From NCBI GenBank assembly GCA_013214025.1, contig JABSRN010000024.1:1-52890 (forward strand): a stretch of 52,890 bases of DNA, read 5' to 3'. Origin of the DNA: Polyangiaceae bacterium (GTDB taxonomy: Bacteria; Myxococcota_A; Polyangia; Polyangiales; Polyangiaceae). This document shows positions 1 through 8,435 of this stretch, one piece after another. Numbering within the stretch: position 1 is the first letter of the stretch; the number at the start of each line of letters is the position of its first letter. A program made the translations under genes and the position numbers. A model generated the notes under the pieces. That model did no database searches. It was given only the letters and a program-made list of their open reading frames with translations, and was not told where the DNA came from.

Positions 1-119
1 AGCTCGACAAGCCCTGCCCGTTCGACATCTTGCCCCGCACTTGGGTCGGTCCCGACGGGCCGTGCTTCCTGGCCAGAATCCGTCTCTTAACGACCTCCCA
101 CGTCGACGGCCGAGCTGAC

Positions 120-431
120 TTACTTCCACAACGCTACCTCCAATTGTCTCCGCACCTCTCGAATACTAGCCCGCTCCCTTCGCCGACCTGGGTGTACGGA
201 CTCAAGCCAATCCTCCGCGAGGGTCAGGGAGGACACCGCGGCTTCCTGGGCCAGTCTCAGATGCCCAAAGTCGTCAGGCTTGAATCCAAGGGTCTTGAAG
301 TAGGCCATCGCCAGCTCCCGCGTGTCCGGCTCCTCTAGGCACCCTGAGACCATTCGCCAATCGAAAGGCTGTCCACGGGAACGCCTCGTGCGGCTGGGGC
401 CTTGATTCATAGCGGTTTGTAGTCTGGTCAT
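120..431 (-). CDS. Small hypothetical protein of a putative integrated element
   Basis: Encodes 103 aa with no family I recognise. The start is chosen at the ATG ending at 431 because a strong GGAGGA ribosome binding site lies at 438-443 on the coding strand; an upstream in-frame start would add 25 poorly coding residues. The protein is hydrophilic, with acidic/aromatic stretches (FDWRMVSG, FKTLGFKPDDFGH) and a basic C-terminus, and has no signal peptide or membrane segment. It lies downstream of the Rep-like gene on the same strand, between that gene and the window edge, so it is probably part of the same element. Function unknown. Confidence 0.5.
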   Translation of the reverse strand: MTRLQTAMNQGPSRTRRSRGQPFDWRMVSGCLEEPDTRELAMAYFKTLGFKPDDFGHLRLAQEAAVSSLTLAEDWLESVHPGRRRERASIREVRRQLEVALWK

Positions 432-599
432 TTGAGTCCTCCGATTCCTCTCTGGCCGAAGCCAACAACTAGGCGGTGTGGGCACGGTGCGAGCGCAACT
501 GGTCATTCAAGTCAGCAATGTGCTGCTCGCTCGCTTGTCTGATCCCCAGATCGCAATAAGGAGCCTTGCTCACTCACTGCAGAAACCCGGGTGCTTGTC

Positions 600-1100
600 T
601 CACCAAGGGCCAGGAGCCCAACGACATCCGGTTTTTCGCCGACAAACGCTCGGACGCGGACACGCAACGTTCACGTCCCAGTTTTCGTGGCCACCTTCGT
701 ACCAAGCAGCTCCCTTCGCCGGATCGAAGCGTTCGATTCGTGTGAAACCCGCTGATGAATGGACGCTGCGCCACATCGCGCCGCCCGTCTTCGCATTGAA
801 TCCCCAGGGTTCATCCTCAGGAATGGCCAGCAATGCATGGTACGCCGGGACACCGCGGCGCTGCAGTTCCCAGGCGAACGCTACGCGGACGTGCCTTCGG
901 GTTTCACGGGCTATCGTTCGGCACCAATCTCGAAAGGCCCGGGCCGCCGCAACGTCGGAGACCCTGCGCTTGAAAGTGAGGGTGACCCACCACGTCCAGG
1001 CGCCCTGATCGTTCAGGAACTGCCCGGTCTCCCGCCAAAGTTGCTCATTGAGCTGCTCGACACCAACACCACGCCAACCCGGGTACCGCGACCTCGCCAT
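600..1100 (-). CDS. Rolling-circle Rep-like (HUH-type) protein, probably degenerate
   Basis: 166 aa. The order of motifs resembles rolling-circle replication initiators found as short genes in myxobacterial and phage-like elements: a WWVTLTFKR segment near residue 37 (motif I, TLTF), a VPAYHALLAIP segment near residue 84 (position of the HUH metal motif) and a GAAWY..HENWDVNVACPRP segment near residue 130 (position of the catalytic Tyr region). The first His of the HUH motif appears to be Ala (AYH rather than HYH), and only one Tyr is visible where the family normally has Y-V-x-K-Y. Such proteins nick DNA at an origin, but this one may be inactive. It sits about 190 bp from the ssrA 3' fragment, which suits a mobile element. 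The family call is from motif spacing only. Confidence 0.5.
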   Translation of the reverse strand: MARSRYPGWRGVGVEQLNEQLWRETGQFLNDQGAWTWWVTLTFKRRVSDVAAARAFRDWCRTIARETRRHVRVAFAWELQRRGVPAYHALLAIPEDEPWGFNAKTGGAMWRSVHSSAGFTRIERFDPAKGAAWYEGGHENWDVNVACPRPSVCRRKTGCRWAPGPW

Positions 1101-1290
1101 ACGCTGTTACCGGGGCCCGGCCGACAGGACGCCCATGCGCTCAGCTGCGTAAGCGAGCGCGAGCACCGGGAGGGCATAGGATCTATGTCGCGCGTCATAA
1201 CGTGCACCCCTAAGGGGATTTGAACGGTGTTTTGTGGGTTGTGGAGTTCTCCTCGTTAGACCTCGAACACCCTTGTTTTCACCTAAAAGC

Positions 1291-1329
1291 CTCCGACTAG
1301 TCCGGGTTCGATTCCCGGCGCCTCCACCA
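1291..1329 (+). ncRNA. ssrA: 3' fragment of ssrA (tmRNA), probable att site
   Basis: The segment carries a perfect T-arm (CCGGG-TTCGATT-CCCGG at 1302-1318), a 7-nt acceptor 3' strand CGCCTCC at 1319-1325, a discriminator A and an encoded CCA at 1327-1329. The TTCGATTC loop with a CGCCTCCACCA end is typical of bacterial tmRNA 3' ends. No matching 5' acceptor strand (GGAGGCG or GGGGGCG), D-arm, anticodon arm or tag-peptide reading frame is visible upstream, so this is a fragment. The 3' end of ssrA is a classic integration target of tyrosine-recombinase elements. A fragment with the native terminator attached suggests that the complete gene lies beyond the left edge, at the other end of an inserted element. 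Confidence 0.6.
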
Positions 1330-1361
1330 AAAAGGGCCACCCCATTCGGGGTGGCCTTTTT
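1330..1361 (+). terminator. Intrinsic terminator after the ssrA fragment
   Basis: A 9-bp GC-rich stem (GGCCACCCC at 1335-1343, loop ATTC, GGGGTGGCC at 1348-1356) is flanked by an A tract and followed by five T. It begins directly after the encoded CCA, as expected for the native terminator of a stable RNA gene. Confidence 0.85.
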
Positions 1362-1586
1362 GATGTCGTCTGCGCCGGGAACCTCCCCTCCGGGTTCACT
1401 CGCAGCGATGCTGCGTCGGGGTGCAGGGGCACCCCGAACGTGTGCTCTCCCGGACTCCGTCCAGCTAGCTGGACTCCGTCCACTCGGGCTCGATCCAAAT
1501 GAGCCGACGACAAGTTGAAACGGCGTTCTTGAGACGGTCATTGCCGGATCGCTGAAGACAACCGGGGGGGGCGGACGGGAGCAGTC

Positions 1587-2012
1587 CTAGCTCGCGGCGC
1601 TTGGGGGAAACTGGAGGTCCGTGTGGCGCTCGCATCGTTCCAATTCCCGTTGACAGACGCACTCCAGCATCTCCAGAGCGGCACGCAGCATCCGATCCGG
1701 CAGGGACCATTTGTGGCCTAGCATGTCGGCCAGACCGCGAACTCGCGACATGTCGAAACGGTCGGCAGGAACGCTCGACGACTCCACAGTGCGACCCATG
1801 TCATCGATGATACGACAGACGTCGCTCAATTCTGCCGGATCGATGTTGCGGGCGTGTCGAGCCGCGAAGCTCGACTCACACAATCGCTCACAGTCATCGA
1901 TGAGTTCGGGGGGTAATAGGATTGCGTGGGGCTCACGCTCGGTGATGGTTGGATTGATTGCTTGCACGCCAAATAGCATTGCGACAACCGTGCTGAAAGT
2001 TGGCTGTGACAT
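1587..2012 (-). CDS. Hypothetical cytoplasmic protein
   Basis: 141 aa, not recognised. Start taken at MSQPTFST; an upstream in-frame start exists at 2039. The composition is that of a real soluble protein, with alternating acidic and hydrophobic stretches, several Cys (DDCERLCES, DVCRIID, ECVCQRELERC) and no signal peptide. It is the first gene on the chromosomal side of the ssrA fragment and has no evident partner. The roughly 225 bp between it and the terminator hold nothing recognisable. Confidence 0.5.
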   Translation of the reverse strand: MSQPTFSTVVAMLFGVQAINPTITEREPHAILLPPELIDDCERLCESSFAARHARNIDPAELSDVCRIIDDMGRTVESSSVPADRFDMSRVRGLADMLGHKWSLPDRMLRAALEMLECVCQRELERCERHTDLQFPPSAAS

Positions 2013-2113
2013 TTCAAACACTTCGCGCGGGTGTTGCAAGACGGCGATGCACTGTTGCAGAACAGACGCCTAGAGTCGAAATCCTACATGTCGGATAGGT
2101 CTTCTTGAGGGAG

Positions 2114-2153
2114 CAGAGGACAGAGGGCAGAGGGCAGAGGGCAGAGGGCAGAA
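2114..2153. repeat. 7-bp tandem repeat (CAGAGGG)n
   Basis: Five consecutive 7-bp units (CAGAGGA once, then CAGAGGG four times) followed by a partial unit. It lies about 100 bp upstream of the rhomboid gene. Simple slippage repeats of this kind can vary in copy number; no regulatory role is shown. Confidence 0.85.
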
Positions 2154-2249
2154 CGCTCAAAATGGAGGCCGCGCTCGTCGAACAGCGCAAAAACGCCGAG
2201 TTATGCCCGAAAACCGTGCCGGTGCTAGGCTGGGCGCCGACCGCACCCC

Positions 2250-2876
2250 ATGGATTTCTCGAACCAACTACGCACGCTCTCGATGCCCGCGCTGATCATT
2301 GTGGCGACGGTGATAGTGAGCGCCCTCGCTCTGATGTCCAAACCTGTGCACAGGGCGCTTGTGTTGAAACCCGTGCTGGTCACCCGGAAGGGCGAGTTTT
2401 ACCGGTTGTTCACCGCGGGGCTCATTCACGCGGACGTCACTCACTTGCTCTTCAACGGCCTTAGTTTTTATATCTTCGCCGACCAGCTGATGAGGCACGT
2501 CAGCGAAGCACAATTCCTGGGGCTCTATGTGAGCGCCGTTGTGTTCGCGTTCATTCCGACGGTGATCCGATTCAGCGACAAGGAACGTTACAGCACCCTC
2601 GGCGCATCCGGAGCTGTGGCGGCCATCATGTTCGCGTGCATCGCTCTGAACCCCCACATGAAGATCCGCCTATTGCTGCCGCCAGTGCCGATCCCCGGTC
2701 TGGTGTTTGGACTTGGGTACTTACTCTACAGCATCATTCAGTCCATTCGCGCGCAAGACAACGTGAACCACGACGCCCATTTCTACGGAGCGGTGTACGG
2801 ATGTGGAGTCGCGTACTTCGTGAACCCGAGCCAAGTCGAACGCTCGCTTCGTTTGTTGCTTGCGTATTTTCAGTGA
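2250..2876 (+). CDS. Rhomboid-family intramembrane serine protease
   Basis: 208 aa polytopic membrane protein. It has the rhomboid signatures in order: HADVTHLLFN (the conserved H-x4-H-x3-N) near residue 58, the catalytic serine motif TLGASGAVAA near residue 119 (GASG) and the catalytic histidine in NHDAHFYGAVYG near residue 178. Rhomboids cleave substrates within the lipid bilayer using a Ser-His dyad, and all these residues are present, so the protein should be active. It is short and lacks extra domains, like the basic six-helix bacterial form. Substrate unknown. It stands alone on the plus strand, 30 bp before the end of an opposing remnant, with no visible operon partner. Confidence 0.85.
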   Translation: MDFSNQLRTLSMPALIIVATVIVSALALMSKPVHRALVLKPVLVTRKGEFYRLFTAGLIHADVTHLLFNGLSFYIFADQLMRHVSEAQFLGLYVSAVVFAFIPTVIRFSDKERYSTLGASGAVAAIMFACIALNPHMKIRLLLPPVPIPGLVFGLGYLLYSIIQSIRAQDNVNHDAHFYGAVYGCGVAYFVNPSQVERSLRLLLAYFQ

Positions 2877-2906
2877 AGGGGTCGGGAACTTCGGCTCCCG
2901 CCAGCT

Positions 2907-3722
2907 CTACTCGACCGCCGGCGGTCCCGCTAGCGGTGCATCACTTGGCTGGGGTAGCTCAGCTGGGACTTGCGAAATAGGCGCAACCGGCGTCGTTACG
3001 GCCGGTGGGGGGCTCTCGGAAATCGCATCGGCGGCCGCTTCAGATCCCTGGGGTGGCTCGGCCAACACAGTTGTAGCGCCCGCAGGATTCGGTGCTCGCA
3101 GGGGTGGCGGACTGGCGGGCTGAGGCGAAACCGCATCGGTCGGCTTCGCTACAGCCTCTGCTTCCGGCACAGGCGACGGTTTGGACTCCTTGCTGCCCTT
3201 GCGGTCGCGACTCCGAGTCGCCTCTTCTTTGTCCTCGAGCTCGTGCATTCGCCGGGCCTTCCCCCCGGTGGTGCGGATTTCGCCGGATAGCACCAACATG
3301 ACACCATGGGCGCTTATCGGCACCGCGCGAGGCTCTCCGCTGTTGAATATGTCGCGACTCGCGACCTCCCCCTCGCCGTAGCGATACACCACGCCGTAGC
3401 TGGTCTCGAGCCAGCCATCGAGCACGCCGAGCCCAAGGGCAAAGTGGTACCGATCGAGCCGGCAGTTGTCGCCACTCTCCAAAAAGTCCCCGGACGCGAC
3501 GGAGCGATCTGTTTTGATACCGGCGCGCAAGGTCGAGTCGTCAGCGACAAAGTACTCGCCACCTAGGGAGAGATTGATGGTGTCGGCGGTCGCCGTGCTA
3601 CCCGAAAACTGGACCAGAGCCACCTCGATCGGGCTACGGCTTTGCACGCTGACTAACTCGATCTCGGATTCAAACGTTAGAAACTCGCTCTGGGCAATGT
3701 GCCAGTAGGCATCGGCACCCAC
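2907..3722 (-). pseudogene. 5'-truncated outer-membrane protein remnant with Pro/Ala-rich tail
   Basis: The frame encodes 271 aa whose first half looks like the C-terminal half of a beta-barrel (alternating aromatic/hydrophobic strands such as LSLGGEYFVADD, RYHFALGLGV, LETSYGVVYRY), followed by a charged linker and a Pro/Ala/Ser-rich tail. There is no signal peptide. The only usable start is a GTG at 3722, preceded two codons upstream by an in-frame TAG. Upstream of the TAG the same frame still reads barrel-like sequence (AGPDLLYERPRN) before a further TGA. I therefore read it as a gene that lost its 5' end to nonsense mutations. The intact neighbour on the other strand encodes a FadL-type porin, so they may once have been functionally linked. 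Confidence 0.55.
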
Positions 3723-3956
3723 CGCCTAGTTCCTCGGCCGTTCGTACAGGAGATCGGGACCGGCTCACAACGCCTGACCGTAGCACCGCCATACGTCTAG
3801 TTGTGCTGTCACGCTGGGATCTGACGACGGCCCAGCGCTCCCTCATGGCCAAACCATGAATTCGTCCGCTTCGTGCGGCCCACGGGCCATCAAAATAGCC
3901 AAAACAAGCTGCAAAATTGCCTATTTCTGGCCGTTCTTCTATCTATAGAGGTCCAC

Positions 3957-5627
3957 ATGAGAGTCCCCGCCAGGCGCCACGCGACTTATTCCCGACTGGC
4001 GGGCGTCTGTGTCGCAGCAACGACTCTTGCTCCGATCGCAGCTCACGCCTCCCAAGCCTTCGAACTCTCCGGCGGCACCATGGGGTCCGGTGGGTTCGCG
4101 GCTCGCAACACCGGTGCCAGCGCAGCCTCCACGTATTTCAATCCCGCGTTGCTACCGCGCGCGCGACAAGGTCTCCGGGTCGGCGTGTTTGTCATCGACC
4201 AAGACATCAAGATCGCGCTGGACTCACGCCCAACCGGTCCCGTCTACATCTCGCCGGATCTTGAGACCCGTGCCAGCGTCGGTCCCGACGAAGGCGGTCA
4301 GCTATTCTTCGAGTCGGGGCGACCGGTCAACACCTACGACGTGCCCGCCCGAGTAAACGAAGTCGCCCCCTCCCTGCCGACAATCCCCTTCCCTACGGAT
4401 TGGCTGGAGAATGGGATCTACAAACAACGCAGTGTCGACGGCGAGATCACCACCGAACAGCAACGAGCGGCTTCTCCGCGAGGCGCCCGTTCGACAGGCA
4501 AAGAAAGCCAAGTCTACACGACCATTGGTTTGGTCAGTCGTGTTTGGGACCAGTACTTAGTCGCCGGCTTTTATGCGGCTTTCCCCGTTGGGGTACTCAA
4601 CGCCGGGCGTGCGTTTTTCAACGACGAGCGTGAGCAGTTCTTCAGCAACAGCCTGCACCCGGAACTCTACGCAGATCGTTTGCAGACCACGAACCTCAGC
4701 ATAGGAGTCGGCAGTCAGCTCTTCGACAGTCTGTCGCTCGGGGTCAGTTACGGCATCAAAGTGGTCAACAAGGCGATGGCTCAGACCTATGTGCCGGATC
4801 CCAACCACCTCGATGAAACATTGTTGGCTCTGACTACCGAAGCGGAATCGTCCTTCGCCCCCAATTTCGGGATCGCCTACGATCCCTTGGATCGACTCCA
4901 CCTGACCGCAACCTTCCACACGGTGCAACGCTTCGACGTATCCAATACAGCCGAAAACTTGTTGGTGTCCGGTGCCAACCAAGATTTCCCGCTAAACTTT
5001 ACCTTCTCCTACTACCCGTGGACCGCTGCCGCTGGCGCCACTGTCGACCTGATCTCCGGGCCCACCCCGGGCAGCCGCTTTCTCAGCGTTACAGCTGCTG
5101 CCGAGTATCAAGAATGGTCTGGCTACGTAGACCGACATCGCCATACTCCCCGCGGTGACTACAAGTGGGAAGGCATCGTCAAATCGGTGGTGGGGCTTCG
5201 CCACAGCTTCGGCCCGGACGAATCTTTCCTCGACGTCTATTACCTGCCGTCACCCGTGCCCGACCAAACGGGACGAACGAACTACGTCGACAACAACCGG
5301 GGCGGAATCAGCGGAGGCTACAGTCGAGGCTTCCAAGCCTTCGGCTATCAGTTCGAGGTCGGGGGTCAGATTCAGTTCCACACGCTGTTCCAACGTTCCG
5401 TCGAAAAGATCATCCCGCAGAATCCGGGCAACCCCGACACGCCCACCAGCGATCCGGCGTCCAACCTCATCGTAGACGAGGTGCAAAATGCGTCCTTCGT
5501 TGACCGCGGTGAACGGCAAGCGCTTCCCGGCGGCGACGGGCTGCAAACCAACAATCCTGGCTTCCCTGGCTTCAGCAGCGAGGGTAGCGTCTTTGGCGGT
5601 GGCTTCCACATGAGCCTCTTTTACTGA
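3957..5627 (+). CDS. OMPP1/FadL/TodX-family outer-membrane transport protein
   Basis: 556 aa from the ATG at 3957, which follows an AGAGG site at 3947-3951; an in-frame start 84 bp upstream would precede the signal peptide. Residues 1-35 form a signal peptide ending near AHASQAFE. The mature N-terminus (FELSGGTMGSGGFAARNTG followed by ASTYFNPALL) matches the FadL-family plug/hatch region with the conserved N-P-A segment, and the rest is a long beta-barrel ending in an aromatic residue (MSLFY), as outer-membrane proteins do. FadL-type proteins let hydrophobic molecules across the outer membrane. The stop codon is 2 bp before the next start, so it probably forms an operon with the downstream lipoprotein. 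Substrate not predictable. Confidence 0.8.
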   Translation: MRVPARRHATYSRLAGVCVAATTLAPIAAHASQAFELSGGTMGSGGFAARNTGASAASTYFNPALLPRARQGLRVGVFVIDQDIKIALDSRPTGPVYISPDLETRASVGPDEGGQLFFESGRPVNTYDVPARVNEVAPSLPTIPFPTDWLENGIYKQRSVDGEITTEQQRAASPRGARSTGKESQVYTTIGLVSRVWDQYLVAGFYAAFPVGVLNAGRAFFNDEREQFFSNSLHPELYADRLQTTNLSIGVGSQLFDSLSLGVSYGIKVVNKAMAQTYVPDPNHLDETLLALTTEAESSFAPNFGIAYDPLDRLHLTATFHTVQRFDVSNTAENLLVSGANQDFPLNFTFSYYPWTAAAGATVDLISGPTPGSRFLSVTAAAEYQEWSGYVDRHRHTPRGDYKWEGIVKSVVGLRHSFGPDESFLDVYYLPSPVPDQTGRTNYVDNNRGGISGGYSRGFQAFGYQFEVGGQIQFHTLFQRSVEKIIPQNPGNPDTPTSDPASNLIVDEVQNASFVDRGERQALPGGDGLQTNNPGFPGFSSEGSVFGGGFHMSLFY

Positions 5628-5629
5628 TC

Positions 5630-7168
5630 ATGGTAGCACTTCGCCCCACCCCAGTTCGCCCCACCCCAGTCCGGGCCGACCGCGCCCCCGCCGTGTCTAT
5701 GCCTTGGCTGCGAACTGTCAGCGCCATCGGGCTACTACTCAGCGCCTTCGCTAGCGCCACCGGCTGCGAAGCAGATCCAGTGGAAATCCAGTCGACTCCC
5801 GGCCCCTGCCACGGACCGGACGCTTCTAGCTATTTTTGTGGGCCCGGCACCGTGGACGAGTTGGACGCCATCGGCGACGAATGCGAATATTCGCCTCAGA
5901 TGTCCCTCTCCGACCCCAGCAAGACGCTGGAGGAGCGGCTGAGAGAAAGGTACCCCTGCCGGCTCGACGAGGACGGCAAGAAGCTCGTTCGCCGCTGCAA
6001 AGCGACCGGCAATCCGGCTCCCAGCGATGCCGAATGTGACATGACAGGCACCTGGCTCAGCCTCCAGCGTAGCCTCGGCCTAGCCCCAGCCGTGGGCGTC
6101 GCTCAGACAACTCACACCCTCCAGTATTGGGAGATCGAACAGATCGGCGACCGCTTCGTCGCCACTCGCTCCATGACTTGTGGCAAACAAACGCGCCCCG
6201 AGTTTGATTGCCAAGACTGCGGCACGCTGGACACCGGCGTTTCCTACACTCAGCGCTGGCAAGAAGGAAACGCCCTGCACAGCGAAGAGAGCTGCCGAGC
6301 GGGGACCTTCCGAGCAAATGGCAACGGGGGTTGCGAATTCACCCTGGACCGCGGCTGGGAAATCCGCGGCGCGACTTGGCCGGAAGCGTATACCGGCAGT
6401 CCAACTGACACAAACCAATTGCTAGAGGCCAGCATCAAGGTCCTCCCCTCAGAAGCCATGCCCACCGAGGCCGAGTGCCCCGGTACGCCAGGCCTGGAAG
6501 ACTGGGACGACGATGGACACCCGGGAGTCACGCTGAACATCTCCGGACTGATCCAGGGGGAGCTGCACGTAGTGCAACGCCGCTGGTGGCAGGCCGAGGG
6601 CGGCGAGGCCGTGTCGGACTTAACTGCGATCCCTCCTTACGCCGATCAATTCCGAGCCCAAGTCACTTGGGACACCCAGCAGAATATCATTAGCAATATC
6701 GGCATCTCAATCTCCGCCGAGAGTCAGCCTCACCATGTGCTGGAGGAGCACTATGTTGAATGGTTCCGCCTCACTCCCCGGCAAGCAGCGATCGTGCGTG
6801 ATGGCGACGATCTAATGACCTGTGCTAGGGCGAACGGTTTCTATCGTCAGTTGATTCTCACTGGCGGGCCCATGGGCAGCGCTGCACCCAAGGACGCTGA
6901 CATCGAAGAATCGTGGCCGATTTCCATCGGCTGCAACTTCTCCTCTGATTATCTCGGACTCACTGGTCCGATTGTCCCGGACGCAGGCTCGCCGGACGGC
7001 TCTTCGGAAGACAGCGGAGCCCTCGACCCGGGGGCGGAGGATACGGGCGCGCTGGACTCAACGAGCGACGCAAGCGACGCAAGCGATTCGCCTGCAACGG
7101 ATTCATCCGCCACGGACGCCGCCGACGATGTGGCTACCGACAGCGCCAACGACGCGGCGCCAGATTGA
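5630..7168 (+). CDS. Lipoprotein with Cys-rich domain and acidic low-complexity tail
   Basis: 512 aa from the first start; a start at 5699 (MPWLRTVSAIG) would give a more compact signal peptide. A lipobox (ASATGC) puts the acylated Cys near residue 46, so the protein should be membrane-anchored. The body has many Cys (CEADP, CRLDEDGK, FDCQDCGTL), suggesting disulfides outside the cytoplasm. The last roughly 50 residues are an Asp/Ser/Thr/Ala-rich low-complexity tail common in myxobacterial surface proteins. The 5' end contains two copies of a 15-bp direct repeat (5642-5671), giving a repeated PTPVR segment if the early start is used. The 2-bp gap to the porin gene implies co-transcription; a role accessory to the porin is inference. 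No known family recognised. Confidence 0.7.
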   Translation: MVALRPTPVRPTPVRADRAPAVSMPWLRTVSAIGLLLSAFASATGCEADPVEIQSTPGPCHGPDASSYFCGPGTVDELDAIGDECEYSPQMSLSDPSKTLEERLRERYPCRLDEDGKKLVRRCKATGNPAPSDAECDMTGTWLSLQRSLGLAPAVGVAQTTHTLQYWEIEQIGDRFVATRSMTCGKQTRPEFDCQDCGTLDTGVSYTQRWQEGNALHSEESCRAGTFRANGNGGCEFTLDRGWEIRGATWPEAYTGSPTDTNQLLEASIKVLPSEAMPTEAECPGTPGLEDWDDDGHPGVTLNISGLIQGELHVVQRRWWQAEGGEAVSDLTAIPPYADQFRAQVTWDTQQNIISNIGISISAESQPHHVLEEHYVEWFRLTPRQAAIVRDGDDLMTCARANGFYRQLILTGGPMGSAAPKDADIEESWPISIGCNFSSDYLGLTGPIVPDAGSPDGSSEDSGALDPGAEDTGALDSTSDASDASDSPATDSSATDAADDVATDSANDAAPD

Positions 7169-7328
7169 TTCTTTCCGAAATTCGTAAGTGCACGGCGAAA
7201 GTCGGTTCACCGCGCTCGATTGCCTGCGGCGATCGGTTCGGGCGGCCACTCCGCGATAGCTAGAACTGTCGCCCCACCAACGCACACTGCTATCCATAGC
7301 GCTCGCGAGTGCGGTACACTGGGTCGCC

Positions 7329-8387
7329 GTGTCCGGATACACCCAGCCACTCAGCTCCGCTGTCATCCGGGTCAGACGACTACGCGTGCTCGCTTTGGCG
7401 GGACTGAGCGCGCTCTCTGTAGCGCCTTTGGCTTGCAGCCTCACGCCCTCAGAATCTACACCTGACGACACCCTGCTCGACGGCGGTAACTATGGGTCAT
7501 CAACCGGGGGGCAGTCTTCCGACGGCATGTCCTCCGGCGGAGCTTCTGGTAGCGCTAGCGGCGGCACGTCCGCCACCACGGATAGTGGGTCCTATACGGA
7601 GCTTCCGGTACCGGTGTTGGGTAACGGACTCAGTGCTTACAGCGTCGGCGAAGGCACCTTCCTGGTCTACGATCCCCCGACCCTTTCCGCCGACGAAGCG
7701 GTTCCCGTAGTCTTCGCCTTTCACGGCTTCTCGATGAATGGCGAATCCATGCGCGAGCTCACCCGTCTGGATGCCAAAGCAGACGAGGCGGGATTTATCG
7801 CGGTCTTTCCCGACTCCCCCAACGGGTTTTGGGACATCGGCGGGCTCACCGTCTGCGGGTCGCCGTCCGCAACCCCCAATGGCAAAGACACCATCCTGTT
7901 CTTCGAACAGATGCTCGACAACGTGGCTCTAACACGCAACATCGACCGCGACCGCGTGTTCGTGACTGGCTTCTCCTTGGGCGGCTACTTCGCGAGCACT
8001 ATTGCGTGTGACCGACCAGAACTGGTCCGAGCCGTCGCCCCTCACTCTGGCGGCGGACCAGCTCGCAATTGTGTTGACTCCACCACGCCCGTCTTGATTC
8101 TGCACGGCACAGCGGACAACGTGGTCGGCTATCGTTGCGCCGAACAAAGCCGCGATCGCTGGGTGGAGAACAACGGATGCTCCGCCGGCTACGACGAAGT
8201 GGCCGTGACGGGCGGTGTCTGCGAGCAATACCGAGACTGTCCAGTGGGCGGCACCACCGAGTTCTGCCACTTCGAAGACATGGGGCATGGCTGGGCCGGT
8301 GGGGAGAGCCCGCGCATGTACGCCGGCGGCCTGGAATACGAAGACGCGACCGATCTCGTTTGGGATTTTTTCAGCAAGACTTTCTGA
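7329..8387 (+). CDS. Secreted PHB depolymerase/feruloyl-esterase-like alpha/beta hydrolase
   Basis: 352 aa from a GTG start at 7329. A signal sequence with a probable lipobox (SVAPLACS) is followed by a Ser/Gly/Thr-rich linker up to about residue 95 and then an alpha/beta-hydrolase domain of the LpqC/polyhydroxybutyrate-depolymerase type. Visible catalytic elements are the oxyanion-hole segment FAFHGFSMNG, the nucleophile elbow VTGFSLGGYF (G-x-S-x-G), the acid in LHGTADNVVG and the histidine in FEDMGHGWAGG. Cys residues are abundant in the catalytic domain, as in exported members. It should hydrolyse an ester substrate at the cell surface (polyester, feruloyl ester or peptide ester; not distinguishable here). 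It stands alone after a 160-bp gap. Confidence 0.8.
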   Translation: MSGYTQPLSSAVIRVRRLRVLALAGLSALSVAPLACSLTPSESTPDDTLLDGGNYGSSTGGQSSDGMSSGGASGSASGGTSATTDSGSYTELPVPVLGNGLSAYSVGEGTFLVYDPPTLSADEAVPVVFAFHGFSMNGESMRELTRLDAKADEAGFIAVFPDSPNGFWDIGGLTVCGSPSATPNGKDTILFFEQMLDNVALTRNIDRDRVFVTGFSLGGYFASTIACDRPELVRAVAPHSGGGPARNCVDSTTPVLILHGTADNVVGYRCAEQSRDRWVENNGCSAGYDEVAVTGGVCEQYRDCPVGGTTEFCHFEDMGHGWAGGESPRMYAGGLEYEDATDLVWDFFSKTF

Positions 8388-8435
8388 GTTCGTTCACCAC
8401 CGCCCAACTTCGGCGGTCGGTTGCCCAGTGGGCGC

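Noticed and set aside
1-119. Coding-like minus-strand sequence at the left edge (TWEVVKRRILARKHGPSG)
   Set aside because: The frame has no start codon after the preceding stop within this piece and runs off the window; too short to assign.
1198-1223. Antisense sequence resembling a tRNA T-arm (GTTCAAATCCCCTTAGGGG on the minus strand)
   Set aside because: The sequence before the loop cannot pair with CCCCT to form a T-stem, and no acceptor, D or anticodon arm is present. It may be a coincidence or an old remnant.
1107-1541. Minus-strand open frame containing GNRTRT and, in another frame, EAPGIEPG
   Set aside because: These strings are the well-known antisense translation of tRNA/tmRNA 3' ends and not a protein.
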